Below are positions 37,296-48,690 of a stretch of DNA of 64,000 nt, piece after piece. Source of the stretch: Magnolia sinica (taxonomy: Eukaryota > Streptophyta > Magnoliopsida > Magnoliales > Magnoliaceae). Made by a program: the position numbers and the translations under genes. Positions within the stretch are counted from its first letter, which is position 1, and every line of letters starts with the position of its first letter. Below the pieces are notes generated by a model that saw nothing but the letters and a program-made list of their open reading frames with translations, was not told the origin of the DNA and ran no database searches. The DNA lies in the NCBI RefSeq assembly GCF_029962835.1, contig NC_080578.1, positions 102,341,759 through 102,405,758 of the forward strand, written 5' to 3'.

Positions 37296-40200
37296 AGAGA
37301 GAGAGAATTTTAGGTTTTTATGATTTGATTTGGATTGGATATTAAATGAAGAGAAGAAAATTAGTATCTAAGGTTTGAGAGATCAAGATAAGGATGGACT
37401 CTTTTAGACGATCGGGGTTAAGCTTATGGTTGATTTGGATTAGGGATTGAATGACAAGGAAGAGAAGGAAAATGGTAATCTAACAATGATGTCGTGGCGC
37501 CTTCTGTAGATGATCCATCCAATGATGGCTAGGAAAGTGATAGTCTAACCATGACGTTGTGGTGCCTACTATAGATAATCATCCTGTTATCGCTGGGAAA
37601 GTAATGAGTGTCTACTATAGATGATCCATCTCCTGTTATGACTGGGAAAGTGATAATTTAACAAAGATTTCCCAGTGTCTGTTGTAGGTGATCCACACTG
37701 CGGAAACAATAGTCGACCAATGATGTCTTGGTGCCTGCTGTAGGTGATCCATTAAATGATGACTGGCAAAGCAATACTCAAACAGTGATTTTACTCTTTT
37801 TTTATACTCTATACAAGCTGGGCATGTAGGATACTCTGTGCTCTACCTTGATGCAGTAGCTGTTGTAGTATTTCATTGTGTACGCCTGAGGTATACTAAA
37901 CCAGGTGTATTTTACTTTTTCTTATTGTGATGGTAGTCAACTTTATCGTAACATCTGCCAATGGCACTATAAATATACAAGGAGAGAGCCAAAGAGTAGT
38001 TGTATGAAGTCTCTCTCACATCTTATTTTTACTTTTCTTTCATCATTTCTCTCTTTATACAAGGATCTGATGTCTACAACAAGTGAAATTCCTGAACTCT
38101 TGATTCGATGAAATTAGCTGATGCATGAGCTTGCTATCTGTATCCTTGCTATATTTTGTGGATGGGAACATCACACATTTTCATCATTCTTTTAGGTTAA
38201 TCATTTTCTATTTTGTAGGAAGCTGAAGGGCCCTGACATACCATCTACTGTCCTGAAATTGGCCCCTAACAATTGCAACATCTATGTAGTTTCACGATAC
38301 AAGTTAAAAATGAAATTGGCTGATCTCCCAGTTTCACGACACAAGATAACCAAGAAATTGGTCAATCTCCATATTGTTAGCGGTATGCTGATAACCTTGC
38401 CTTTTCCAGAGTCTAACTTGACCGTTCTTTGTGATTTTGCATCCACGGTAATCAATTATTGTTGTTTGATCCTTGCAGGGTTGAGTGCTACTTCCAGCAT
38501 GCGCAGCTCAAATCAGCCTCATAATACATTTACACAGAGAGAAGTTGATAAACAGATATGTAGCAGTACCATGGAGTCGAAAGGTAATGATTCCGTAGAT
38601 GCATCAAAACCAGATGTTGGCATCAGATTTTCTCGATCATTTAATACCATGGATTCTCGTACTTCTGCCGATGGAATATCTCGAGTACCCTCTCTATTAT
38701 CTTCTAGTGGAGAAGAGTACCAAAAGGGCAACCATCATAACTTCGAAAATATGACCTTAGAAGAAATTGAAGCAATTGAGGAACATGATGCTGTGGCTAC
38801 TTTCCAGGACACTGCTTTGGTCCTACAATGCACAGAGCAGGTTAGATTATTGCAATTTCTATTTATCCATAGCCCGATGATTCTTTTCATAAAACAAATT
38901 AAAATAATAAAAACTGGTTTCATATACAGCCGTTATGTCTGTGGGATGGCATATTTTGCAGGCTGATGCTGAGACTGAAATGGAAAGATTGAGGCTAGAA
39001 CTACGAAATACTCTTTCTATGTACAATAAAGCTTGTGAAGACCTTGTCTATGCCAGGAATAAGGTAACTGCTAGTTTGATGTAGATAATCTCAATCACTA
39101 TGCAAATGATAAATGCTAGGGTGACATGAGTGAGCATTGATTGGACAGACAAATTGAGACAGAATGTGCCGTTTCAGCCCATTTGTGAGAGATTTGGGCT
39201 ATTTATCAGATGGAGCCCACTGTCAATGTCCCCTGACCCAAAAACCAGGCTGTCTCCACTAATCAGGCTTTCCGAACCTTAGCGTTGATTATAGAGTGTG
39301 TTATTTTTCTCTTACAATCCTTTTTTTTTTCTCAAACACTCTTGGCCCACTTGATGATTGCACCAGCCTGATTCTGGGCCAGGGCATGATCATGAACAGC
39401 CCCACCTGGTGAATTTCCTGTTTCTTTCACACATGCTGGGTGGTAAGTTTCCCACAAATCGCCTCTTCTGTCTATCCTCACGGAAATTTCATTACTATCT
39501 CTTATGCAAACATATGGAAGGAAAAAAGAAAAAGAAAAAAAAAAAAAAAAAGATGCATACCCAGATACTAGAAATGTACCATGTGCGTGCATCCGTGTGC
39601 ATATCTAAGAATGTATGTATGTATTTACGTCTGCATATTTATATATCTTGTTGGTTTACTTTAGATGCTGCTTTGCAGGTCCAGTTACTTTTTACTGAAT
39701 GCTCTGATGATGCGAGGAAAGTGAAAGTTGCCCTTGAAAAGGAAGAAATATCCAATAAAATCATAGCAGAAGAGAAAGCCAAGCATTTGGAAGTCAGTAA
39801 GGAAATTGAGGTAGCAAGACAATTGCTTGCGAAAGAGGCTCACGAAAGACAGAGAGCGGAAATGTCTGCCCTTAAGGAGTCATCTGAAAGAAAGAGAATA
39901 GTGGATACTTTATTATCAGCTGATAGAAGGTACAGAAGGTACACCAAGGCTGAGATAGAGGCTGCAACTGATTGCTTCTCTGAGGCCAGAAAGATAGGCG
40001 AGGGAGGGTATGGGAAAGTGTACAGATGCAACATTGATCACACCCCAGTAGCGGTTAAGGTTCTTCTGCAAGATGCGTATGACAAGAAAGAGGAATTTCT
40101 GAAAGAGGTATACTCAAAAGTTAGATTTTTGACATATTGACCCCAGCCTTTTGGCAAATTTCCAAATAATCCTGTACCTTTTCTGCCACTAGCAAGGCTG

Positions 40201-43200
40201 GCAACGGGCCAAGCCTGGGCCTAGCAAAATCAAAATTTTGAATAGTCCCGGCCCTCATGCCAAGCCCCACTTGATCAAAATCCAGGCCCAGCCTTGACCT
40301 ATTGCTAGGCTTAGGTTAGCCAAATAAACACCTGTCATCACTAAACTTTGATGGAAATCAGTAACCATGTTAACCTTTATAGGAAGTGAAAAATGACATT
40401 TTTGGTCTTTGCACAATATGAAAAACCATGTGCAAGAAGCGCAAAAAGGTCTTTACACATGAGGGTAAAAATTTCTTGTACATGGGTTTTATGTTGTGCA
40501 AGGGCAAAAACATCATTTTACACTTCATAAAGCTCAAAGTTAACATGGTTGCTGATTTCTGTCTGTCACACTTCTGTTACAAAGGGGTTTATTTGGCTTA
40601 TGGCAGAAATGGCGGGGGTTTATTCAGGAATACTAAAAAGGGAGTGGGTTATTTGGTAATTCGCCAAAAGATGGTGGGCAATATGTCAAAAACTCTTAAA
40701 ATTTTCCATTCTGTCTCTCATCTTAATGTGATGTCAGTTAGCTGCAGTTTCAAATGTCAAACATTGTTTAAGAACTTATTGTCTTAATCTTTGGCCGAGC
40801 TGAGTTGACTTGGTTTTAGACCAAGTGAGTTGTTGTTTAAATCTGAAAACTCAACCGAGTCAATGAATGGCTCTCTAAAAATTGGTCCAGTCACTGAAAT
40901 ACCAAACTCCCAGCTCTCATTTCCATGACAAGGATAAATCAATTTTGATTTGGGTGAGTTACGTTCAGAGCCTTGATGTTAACTGAACAAACAGTATGTC
41001 AGTATCTGATTTTTCTCTACAGTCTATACCCTTAGTCTCCATTTCTCGAGGAGGAGAATAAGATATATAGGTATGCCTTGTCTTGTTTTGGGGGTGATCC
41101 CACCCTGATAACTCAGCATGAACTTTTCATCTTGCAGGTTTCCTTCCACAAAACATTCCTTTCCCTTCTGTTTGGTTTTGCAGAACGAAACCCTGCATGA
41201 CAACTCGTGCTGAGCTGTTGATGTGTGACCCACCTCAGAACTGAATGAAAAGATACCCAGAGTTCCAGACACCTTTCCTTCTCCTTTACCAAATGAATCT
41301 TCAACCAGTGTTAAATATCATTATCGTTACATGTTTCGGAGACTTGGGATATGGAAGCATGCATCAATATTGTCGAAAATATCGCAGATACTGGGCAACG
41401 TATCGCTTTCTCAGGGAAACATTGGGGAAATTAAAGGACACATGGTTGTACCTAGGACTCAAAAATGTTGCAAAAAACAAGTAGATATAATCAGTTCATT
41501 GTACAAGGACCGAAACTATGCCCTGTTGGGTTCCTTTCCTGGCAACAGCGTTTTTACCTTCTAAAAAAAACACTTTGCACTGTTTGGAAAAGTTAGCCTG
41601 GGTGTTGGCTGTTCGCCACCTGAGTGTTTGGATTTATTGCTTGTTCGGCGTTGCCATTCTACCCAATAAATAGTCATCCTTTAAATTCATATATGTGTGT
41701 GTGTGTGTGTGCGCGCCCTCATCCTTAAGAAATAATGCAATACTTCAACAGATATAATACGCTAATTTAATAAGTCCCTAGGAGGAGATTCCCCCACAAG
41801 TTTCAAAACAAGGGTATTTCTTGGTTTTGTCTATTTTTTATTTTCTGGAATTTCATGAGCATTAACTGTACTGTCAGTGATATTATTGATAATATCAATA
41901 TTATCACATGCATTGACAATACAGTGCATTTATTTCATAGGGCTTTCACAAATATCTTGTAACATCGAAAATATCGAGCAATATTATTGATAATATCAAC
42001 CACAGTGTATTTTTTAAATTACACCCTGTATCTGTATCACTGACCTGTGATACAGATAATATCGGCTGATGTTATTGATAATATCCGCAATACAAGGAAT
42101 GCTGTCCTCAACATTGGAGTGTGAACACCTTGCAGGTCGAAATTCTCAGCCAACTACAGCATCCCCACGTGGTCTTACTTCTTGGAGCATGTCCTGAAAA
42201 TGGATCCCTCATCTATGAATATATGGGAAATGGAAGCCTCGAGGACCGGATTTTCCGCCATGATGACACACCACCTCTTCCGTGGTTTATCCGGTTCAGA
42301 ATCATTTTTGAAGTGGCTTGCGGGCTTGCCTTCTTACATGGTTCCGTGCCAGAACCAATTGTCCATCGGGATCTAAAACCAGGGAATATCTTATTAGACT
42401 ATAATTACGTGAGCAAGATTGGAGACGTTGGAATGGCTAAGCTTATATCAGATGTTGTTCCCGACAACGTTACAGAATACAGAGAAACCGTCATCGCAGG
42501 AACCTTCTACTACATGGACCCTGAATATCAGCGAACTGGTACGGTCCGGCCAAAATCAGATTTGTATGCTTTCGGAGTCATTGTCCTCCAGTTGTTGACT
42601 GGGAAGCATCCGCGGGGTCTGATAACGAGCATCGAAAATGCTATTAAAGTTGGTTACTTTGCAGATGTACTCGACAAATCAATAACGGATTGGCCACTTG
42701 CCGATTCAGAGAAGTTAGCTAGAATTGCACTGAAATGCTGCAGGCTGAGATGCAGGGATAGGCCAGAGCTTGAATCTGAAATTATGCCACAACTCGAAGA
42801 ACTCATGAATATGACGGATGCTCATTTTAGACTATGGCGATGCAATATCAATGCCCCAAGCCACTATTTTTGTCCCATTCTTCAGGTAAAAAATCTCAAT
42901 TACATGAGGGAATCTATTGGGGTGTGTTTGGTTGCACCTAATATCAAGAAAATTTCATGATATTTAGTGCAACCAAACACACCCTTGTGTTTCTTTCTGA
43001 GGCATTATACCATGCTCATTCTGAGAATGTCTACGGTGTGCCCGTGTTTCTGTCTGTACAAGTGCAGTCATCTTCTAGTGGGCTCCACTGTGCATGCCTC
43101 TGGATTGGCAGATCCTAGCCACCGAATATGATTTGTTTCTGTTTTTCCTCTCTACCATCTACTTTCTTGCCACCAATTGAATGGTTAAGATTTTCCCATA

Positions 43201-43611
43201 TGAGAGATTTTTGGATCAATGGGCCTTCTAGTGGTAGGCCCATCACCAAACCGTGGGTCTCACTTGTACAAAATGGAATACCCAACCATATTGTGGATAC
43301 ATTCTTCACTCGGGCATTGTGTAATAGCTTGCATTTTCCAATGTGGTATGATCTTTTGTATCATATGCATGTCTCTCTCATGTTTGGGTGTGCATTTTTC
43401 AACCTTGTGCATGCAGGAAGTGATGGTGGATCCCTACATTGCAGGCGATGGATTCACGTATGAATACAGAGCGATTAAAGCATGGCTCGAGCGGCATAAC
43501 ATCTCTCCCATAACCAAGCTTAGGCTCCTGCATAACCGCCTTACCCCCAACCATTCACTGCGTTCTGCCATCCTGGAGTGGAAGTCACAGGCAACATTCT
43601 CAAGTTCTTGA
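29625..43611 (+). CDS. U-box domain protein kinase (USP-kinase-U-box, PUB35/PUB52-like)
   Basis: Nine coding exons by GT-AG sites and frame: 29,625-29,802; 33,397-33,518; 33,619-33,734; 38,219-38,382; 38,479-38,840; 38,962-39,063; 39,679-40,107; 42,136-42,885; 43,417-43,611. The predicted protein is 805 residues. Domains: universal-stress-protein-like (about 10-165), serine-rich linker, coiled coil (320-430), protein kinase (GEGGYGKVY 455-463, VAVK lysine 475, HRDLKPGN 568-575, DVG in place of DFG 588-590, YMDPEYQ), and a C-terminal U-box (about 732-805, CPILQEVMVDPYIAGDGFTY). By family this is an RLCK-IX kinase fused to an E3 ubiquitin ligase, soluble, acting in stress signalling. DVG is usual in this family. 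An in-frame ATG at 29,505 would add 40 mostly hydrophobic residues; I prefer 29,625, next to the USP domain. Exon 4 holds a 14-residue tandem duplication. The exon 4 end is the least certain boundary. Confidence 0.9.
29806..29854 (+). repeat. (TC)n microsatellite at the start of intron 1
   Basis: About 24 TC units that begin three bases after the exon 1 donor of the U-box kinase gene (GGTAC, then CTCTCT). Its length is likely to vary between individuals. Confidence 0.95.
30428..30720. repeat. GTTACGG-type dispersed repeat in intron 1
   Basis: Many alternating words such as CCATAACAGCC, CCGTTACGAGGCC and GCCGTTATGGTCACTGTTACC. The last block is shared almost exactly with 61,145-61,175. Probably a non-autonomous DNA transposon. 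Confidence 0.55.
30722..31072. repeat. Putative MITE in intron 1
   Basis: AAGGGGTCGTTTGGCTCC at the left end and TCTAAACCTGCCCTAA at the right end are weak inverted ends of the hAT/Harbinger MITE style. The interior is AT-rich with no frame. Confidence 0.35.
31073..33396. other. Rest of intron 1 of the U-box kinase gene
   Basis: No exon, gene or clear element end apart from the three-unit 37-bp repeat at 32,345-32,455. Confidence 0.45.
32345..32455. repeat. Three tandem copies of a 37-bp unit
   Basis: The unit begins GCTAAGCTCATTCTATG at 32,345, 32,382 and 32,419, with TGTTGTTC in each. Confidence 0.9.
34181..34600 (-). mobile_element. L1-like LINE 3' fragment (RNase H end) in intron 3
   Basis: A poly(T) run at 34,181-34,189 (a poly(A) tail on the minus strand) is followed by a minus-strand translation with GGILRISNGNVKFAFSNP and SEALCEGLRIF, which match the start of the plant LINE RNase H domain. 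Frames are broken. The 5' boundary is unclear, and I saw no target-site duplication. Confidence 0.55.
35017..35395. repeat. MITE in intron 3
   Basis: Inverted ends: TAAGGGGCTGTTTGGATTGG on the left, and CACTGATCAAAACAGACCCTTA on the right reading back as TAAGGGTCTGTTTTGATCAG. About 380 bp, non-coding, interior rich in GGAAA. The ends resemble Tourist/Harbinger or hAT MITEs. Confidence 0.65.
36500..37125. repeat. ATATCG-rich repeat, copy in intron 3
   Basis: Dense GATATTTCGATAAT and ATATCGATCGAT words. The left edge (AAGTGTTACTTGTATCG) and right edge (CCGATACTTCAAACACTGC) are inverted. A related repeat is at 41,303-42,117. Mutator- or MITE-like; superfamily not settled. Confidence 0.45.
37217..37306. 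repeat. (AT)n(GA)n microsatellite in intron 3
   Basis: About 76 bp of AT followed by a short GA run. Confidence 0.95.
41303..42117. repeat. ATATCG-rich repeat, copy in intron 7
   Basis: Repeated TATTATTGATAATATC and CGAAAATATCG words from CCAGTGTTAAATATC on the left to CCTCAACATTGG on the right. It ends about 20 bp before the kinase exon at 42,136, so it forms the 3' part of the intron. Confidence 0.45.
42919..42986. repeat. 68-bp hairpin MITE just inside intron 8
   Basis: Two 27-base arms, one starting GGGTGTGTTTGGTTGCAC and the other ending GTGCAACCAAACACACCC, pair with two mismatches around an 11-base loop. It lies 33 bp after the donor at 42,886. Confidence 0.9.
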
Positions 43612-43865
43612 AAGGAAAAGATGGTTGAGTGAGCATGATTGGAGCCTCATCCAATCCTCAGATTTTGTGGGGCATGTACAAATGGCAGGTGCGGCAATTG
43701 TCAGACCTCTTGGGCCAGGCCTATTCAAAATTCGTCATGTGCTCGGTCCTGACTAGGACCGTAGCTCACCCAACTAAGAAAGGGTAGACTACTGTATCAG
43801 TTGTTTATTTTTGCTTAAATTATCAGTGACTCCATTCTTGTGCATGTGACAAATGTTTTCAAGAT

Positions 43866-44142
43866 TGAGATTGAAACTGATCATCAGGTAGATCCTACTC
43901 AGGTAAGCCATATCCAACATACCATGCCAATCAAAACAATCTGAACCATTCTATATTTTGGGCTTTTAGAGAATGAAGTGGATGGTTTTAGGGGTAAAAA
44001 ACCCCACAAAAAATCAACCAGATTTTCACTGCCTGTCAATATAAAGGTCCTCCTAGTTAATTGGGTAAGATTGTTTGGATGGCATGTTGTTTTCGTTATT
44101 GCCCATCCAAGGTAGGGCCTAACTGATGATCGGTTCAGATCA
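43866..44142. repeat. Foldback MITE downstream of the U-box gene
   Basis: AACTGATCATCAGGTAG.TCCTAC on the left is answered by GTAGGGCCTAACTGATGATC on the right. About 277 bp, probably in or just past the 3' untranslated region. Confidence 0.65.
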
Positions 44143-44983
44143 TGTTTGCCACATGGACAAAACTAAAGTCACGGATAACATAAGCAGTGAAAAGTTACAA
44201 ACATTCAAGGATTTGTAGCCTAAAAAGAAGGGTTGTAGGTGAAATCATATACTAGTCACATTCTATATAAATATATAGAATGTAAAGAAGCCGAAGATGT
44301 ACAAGATTTGGTGGGGAAACCAAAATTCGCTCTAAGAGTTCTGAAGTTAGGTTGCGCTGCATGTTGCCTAGAATTGGAACCTTTCATGGCGGAATGCACT
44401 GAATCTAAGTTAGTGTTTTGCTGAAACAGCCAAACACAGTTTATATTGAGAAATGTGTATTTGATGAGAGTGATAGATGTTTATAGACTGGCATTGGACT
44501 GCAGAAGTCATGCATAGAGACATTTATCGATGCCGGATGAAATATGTATTATTTAGAATTGGATGATGTGTAGCTTTGGAGTAAATAATGTTGACAATGT
44601 ATTCTTCAAACATTAGATGATTTTTGGTAAATATAGAGTTTTGCGAGTGCCAGCGTACATGATGGTTTTAAAAGTTGGTGGCATGGCTAAAAGGCTTGGT
44701 GTCTTAGACCCACTTGTTTAGTCTCAATTTGAGCCAGGACTCACTTGAGTTAGGTGTGAACCACCTAGGTGAATCATGGTGTCAAGCTGGATCTAGTCTG
44801 ACTGGGTCCAAGTCTTAAAACCTGGGTTGCCAGTGCTGCCAACAAGTGCTCCTCGTTAGGGCTTGTTTGATGGGTGGAAAATTCATATATCCTAGGGATG
44901 TTAGAGTTGGCCTATTATTTCTTGAGAAATGACTAGATTTTGTTCGGCTGACAAATCTGGTTTTCCAGGAAACCTGAGAAAAG

Positions 44984-45434
44984 TCTTAAGGAGGTGTTTG
45001 GTTACTTCTTTTTTTTCTTTTTTTTTTTTAAAAAAAGATTATGGAGTTTTATTAAGAAAGAAAAATGAAGGAAAGCAAAATAAAAATAAAAAACAAGGAA
45101 GATGCTGTGCAAGCGGCAGATTACATCCCGAGAAAGATCAAACTACAACCCTTCAATTTAGGGGCACCAAAAGCCCATTCAATAACCAAAGATCTAGTTT
45201 TTATATTTCTCGATTTAGGAACTATCTGGATTTTACAACAACAAAATTTATTTGGTTCATACTCTTTTTTTTCTTTCTTTCTTTCTTTCTTTTTTTTTAA
45301 AATCTTTTTCTTGTGGTTTTTACGTTTTCCAAGAGAATGTAAAAACCTAGTGTGAGCCAAACTCAATTTTTATAAAAACTAGGGAATAGCTAAGATTAGA
45401 AAAATAAAATAAAAATCAGCAACCAAACACCCTC

Positions 45435-45440
<6 letters not shown>
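44984..45440. repeat. Tourist-like MITE or composite, 456 bp
   Basis: The ends GGAGGTGTTTGGTTACT and (reverse-complemented) GAGGGTGTTTGGTTGCT are inverted and flanked on both sides by TTAA, a possible target-site duplication. A poly(T) run and a LINE-tail-like stretch inside suggest a second element may have landed within it. Confidence 0.6.

Positions 45441-45508
<68 letters not shown>
45437..45508. repeat. (TA)n microsatellite
   Basis: About 36 TA units between two foldback elements. Confidence 0.95.
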
Positions 45509-45509
<1 letters not shown>

Positions 45510-45510
<1 letters not shown>

Positions 45511-45857
45511 AAAATGCTCACCTGCGAAGTTCGTACGTACTACATACGAACTTTTTTGAGAACCCATCATACGTGATGTGGATCCAAAATCTGAACCGTT
45601 TATGTGAAGCAGCACCTCGTGAAACCCCCCGGGACTAAGTTTTACTTTGATCTAAAAGTTTGATGGGCCATGAAAAATGCAAACAGTTTCCTCCCTTGAT
45701 TTGCATTTCTCTTTGCTATGGCCCACCAGAATTTTAGATCAGGGTGAAAATTTATCGCAGGGGGTTTCATGGGATTCCGCATCACATGGACCGTTCAAAT
45801 TAGACACCCATGACACGTGTGCAAAGGTGCGCACGTGCGTAGGTGCGCAGGGGAGCA

Positions 45858-45860
<3 letters not shown>
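45510..45860. repeat. Foldback MITE, copy 2 of the 23,030 family
   Basis: Left end AAATGCTCACCTGCG, right end GGTGCGCAGGGGAGCATG (inverted). The interior shares CAGTTTCCTCCCTTGATTTG and CTATGGCCCACC with copy 1. Flanked by (TA)n on the left and (CT)n(AT)n on the right. Confidence 0.7.

Positions 45861-45936
<76 letters not shown>
45861..45936. repeat. (CT)n(AT)n compound microsatellite
   Basis: About 40 bp of CT followed by about 36 bp of AT. Confidence 0.95.
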
Positions 45937-45937
<1 letters not shown>

Positions 45938-48124
45938 TTTTAAGTTTTAACTTTACAAAAAAAATAAAAAAAATCTAGAGTCTCTACCCGACCACACGCA
46001 CACCCTTTTCATTTCCCTTTCTCTTTCTTCTCTTTTTCTACCCCCTGCCAACTGCATGCCCGCTCGAACCACTACAACCAATTTTCATTTCAGCTCCACA
46101 ATAGTATGATTTCAATCTTTTGAGATTTACTTCTTAGGCAAGAAACCCAAGAAATCCGAAATGGGTTCTTCTCAAATTTGTTAGAGCTTCAAGGAAATCC
46201 AATGATCTGATTGGCTAGAGCTCTTTACTTGAATTTCTGATCTCTGTTCTGCTCTGTTTCTTTTTCAGTACTGGGATATTTGCTGGTGGAAGAAGATCAA
46301 GAACAAATCAGTTCTTACAGGTTTCCTCATCCTATTCGAAGCTTTGATTGGTTTTTTCATCGGGTTTTGTTTTGATTCTCCTAAGATTTTTGAATTTTTC
46401 ATCAATTGAGGAGGATCAAGAACAGAATCCATTACTCTCTCACCCAACAAGCTCGACTCGACTCGATAGCTTTGGCAAACAAGTCAAGCTTCAATATTGA
46501 GCTCGAGCTCAAACTCGAATACAACATGGACAAGCCGAGCCGAGCTTGGCCCACCTCGACTCGACTCCGCTCGATGCCCACCTCTACCTAAAAAAACTGA
46601 GTCAGTTCAACTACCCCTGTGACTGGCCTCAAACTCTTGCCGAGTTTTAACTCAAGTCACCGAGTTTTAGAACCATGGCCTGGTCTCATGTTTTGGCTCG
46701 TGGGCTCAGCTGAAGCATGTGATTTTAAGTAGGCCAGGCTTTTGAACGTTTTCTTGGGCAGGTACGGTCATAATTAAAGGTGGGGCCCACTATTGCCTAA
46801 CGGCCATTTGAACGGATGCAATGATTTCAGGTAGGCCCTTGTTCTACGTGAGATGGATGATTATGTTGAAAGAATGGAAGATTGTTTTTTTTCCCGAGGA
46901 GATGCCATGAAGACAAGAAAAACGTTTCTCCTTTGTTTGAACACACAAAAGGAGGGAAAGGTGGAGACTGCTTTTCGGTGGAGACAGCTTCTGGTGGGCC
47001 CCACCACCCATGGCCTGGATTAGTGGATGATAACCCCTCCCTTAAGGAAACGTATGCCTTTTGTCTGTGGGAAATGATTCAGTGGTATGGTTCACATCCA
47101 TCCATCAAATGCCTCTGGTCCACCATACATTTGGCATGGGGATGGTCGACTTTGCAACCGTTCATCAGGTGGGCCATGATATTGATTGCTGAAAATTCAA
47201 CAGAAACACCAAATTGAAGATCGTACCCACCCGATCGATCCCTGGCCTTCAAATGGACGGTAAACACATCATGGTTAAAAGACAAACTTCATGTGAGGAA
47301 AAATAACTGCTATGCTCTTTGGTCCATCACTAATGGGCCCCACAGATTTACAGTGGAAATCCACCATCCAACGGCCAGTCTGCCAATATGTAAGTTAGAT
47401 GAGGTGCACAGTTTTTGGTACACACAACTCTACCAAATCACCTTCCTTCGTTTCTTGTGGACCACATATTGGTATGCAATTCGAATTACAGAAATTGCAT
47501 GGTACACGTGTCCACCATCATGATCCAAACCGGATAGTCGTAGAACACAGCCAAGCTCTTTGGGGCCCACCATGTTGTAAAATTCAGTCCATGCATCAGG
47601 TGGGCTCCACAATTCTAGAAGATGGAGCAAAACATAAGACAGATGCACAACTCAGTTTGACTAATGAGGAGGAATAATGGTGATGGGATACTAACCGTTT
47701 ATTTATTTGTAGGGCCATCATTCTTCTGTAACGACTCACTCAAATGAAAGGAGAAAAATCAGATGAAACACACCGCATAAAGTTAGAGATTTAGGGCCAA
47801 TTTTACAATAGTTTCATTGGTGGGGCCCATTGGAGATTTACAGTGAGCTTCTCTATAGTAAATTCCACCCCTTTCATCTGTTTTTCTAGCTGACGTCAGG
47901 ACAGGACCCAAAAATGAAGATGATCTAAAACTTAATTGGGTTGTACTACTCGAAACGGTGGAGATTGAATGCCAACATTGAAACATTGTGAGGAAAATAG
48001 AAGTTTTGAATTTAGTATTTTTGTGTTTCAGCTCATTCGTGTGGAAATGACCTTATGTCACGGTCTCATTGGTTAATGTAGGAGTGATGAATCTTAAATA
48101 AACAGTAAGAAACATATTTCATGG
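45937..48124. other. Gene-free stretch
   Basis: No supported gene. 46,440-46,580 is a run of GAGCTCGAGCTC/CTCGACTCGA-type words, a common dispersed plant repeat. 46,780-47,960 contains several GTGGGCCC foldback halves. Confidence 0.45.
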
Positions 48125-48690
48125 AGAAGTTACAGTTGGGTAACTGTCAAAGCACACCGAGATGAATCGAGCATGGTACAGGTAATCACGTAACTAAGTC
48201 TAAACAATAACAATCTAAAGTTTATGTGAAAAACCTTTATGGGAGAAAAATCACAGTATAAAACGATGAGTAATGAGTAATGCACCATGAAAATAAAAAT
48301 TGCAAGAGATGGAGTATTACTGAATCGAACAAGCCTCAAGTCTATTTCACAAGCTATAGTTATGTTCTTGAAATCTTTATGAACGAATTAGAAAGTCATC
48401 TATATATTCTACTCCTAATTACACTCGATATATACACCATCACAGATGAAATAGAAAACAAATCTCGCACTTACGCAACTTTGTATACACGCTGGATGGG
48501 ACCTTCGATGGCATCAACATCCCATCAAGGATCTCTTGATGGCATTGAAGCTTCTTCAATGACATTGAGTAGCAACATCAAAGTGTTCCAACAATTAACA
48601 TGGATTTTTTGAATTTTTCCAATGGGATTGAACATCTATCAATGGCATCAATAAATCCAACATCAGCCATTGAATATGAATGTACTTTTC
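48125..48690 (-). repeat. Copia-LTR-like repeat, copy 2
   Basis: Shares with 11,870-12,640 the ordered blocks AGCACACCGAGATGAATCGAG, GAAAAACC...GGGAGAAAAATCACAGTA, TTGCAAGAGAT, GAAATAGAAAACAAATC and the field of TTCGATGGCATC-like words. No coding part. Confidence 0.45.

Noticed and set aside
44239-44424. Small gene after the U-box kinase
   Set aside because: 61 codons, no motif, and it lies in the probable 3' untranslated region or flank.
46882-47217. 111-codon frame
   Set aside because: It overlaps GTGGGCC foldback pieces and shows no domain or splice context.
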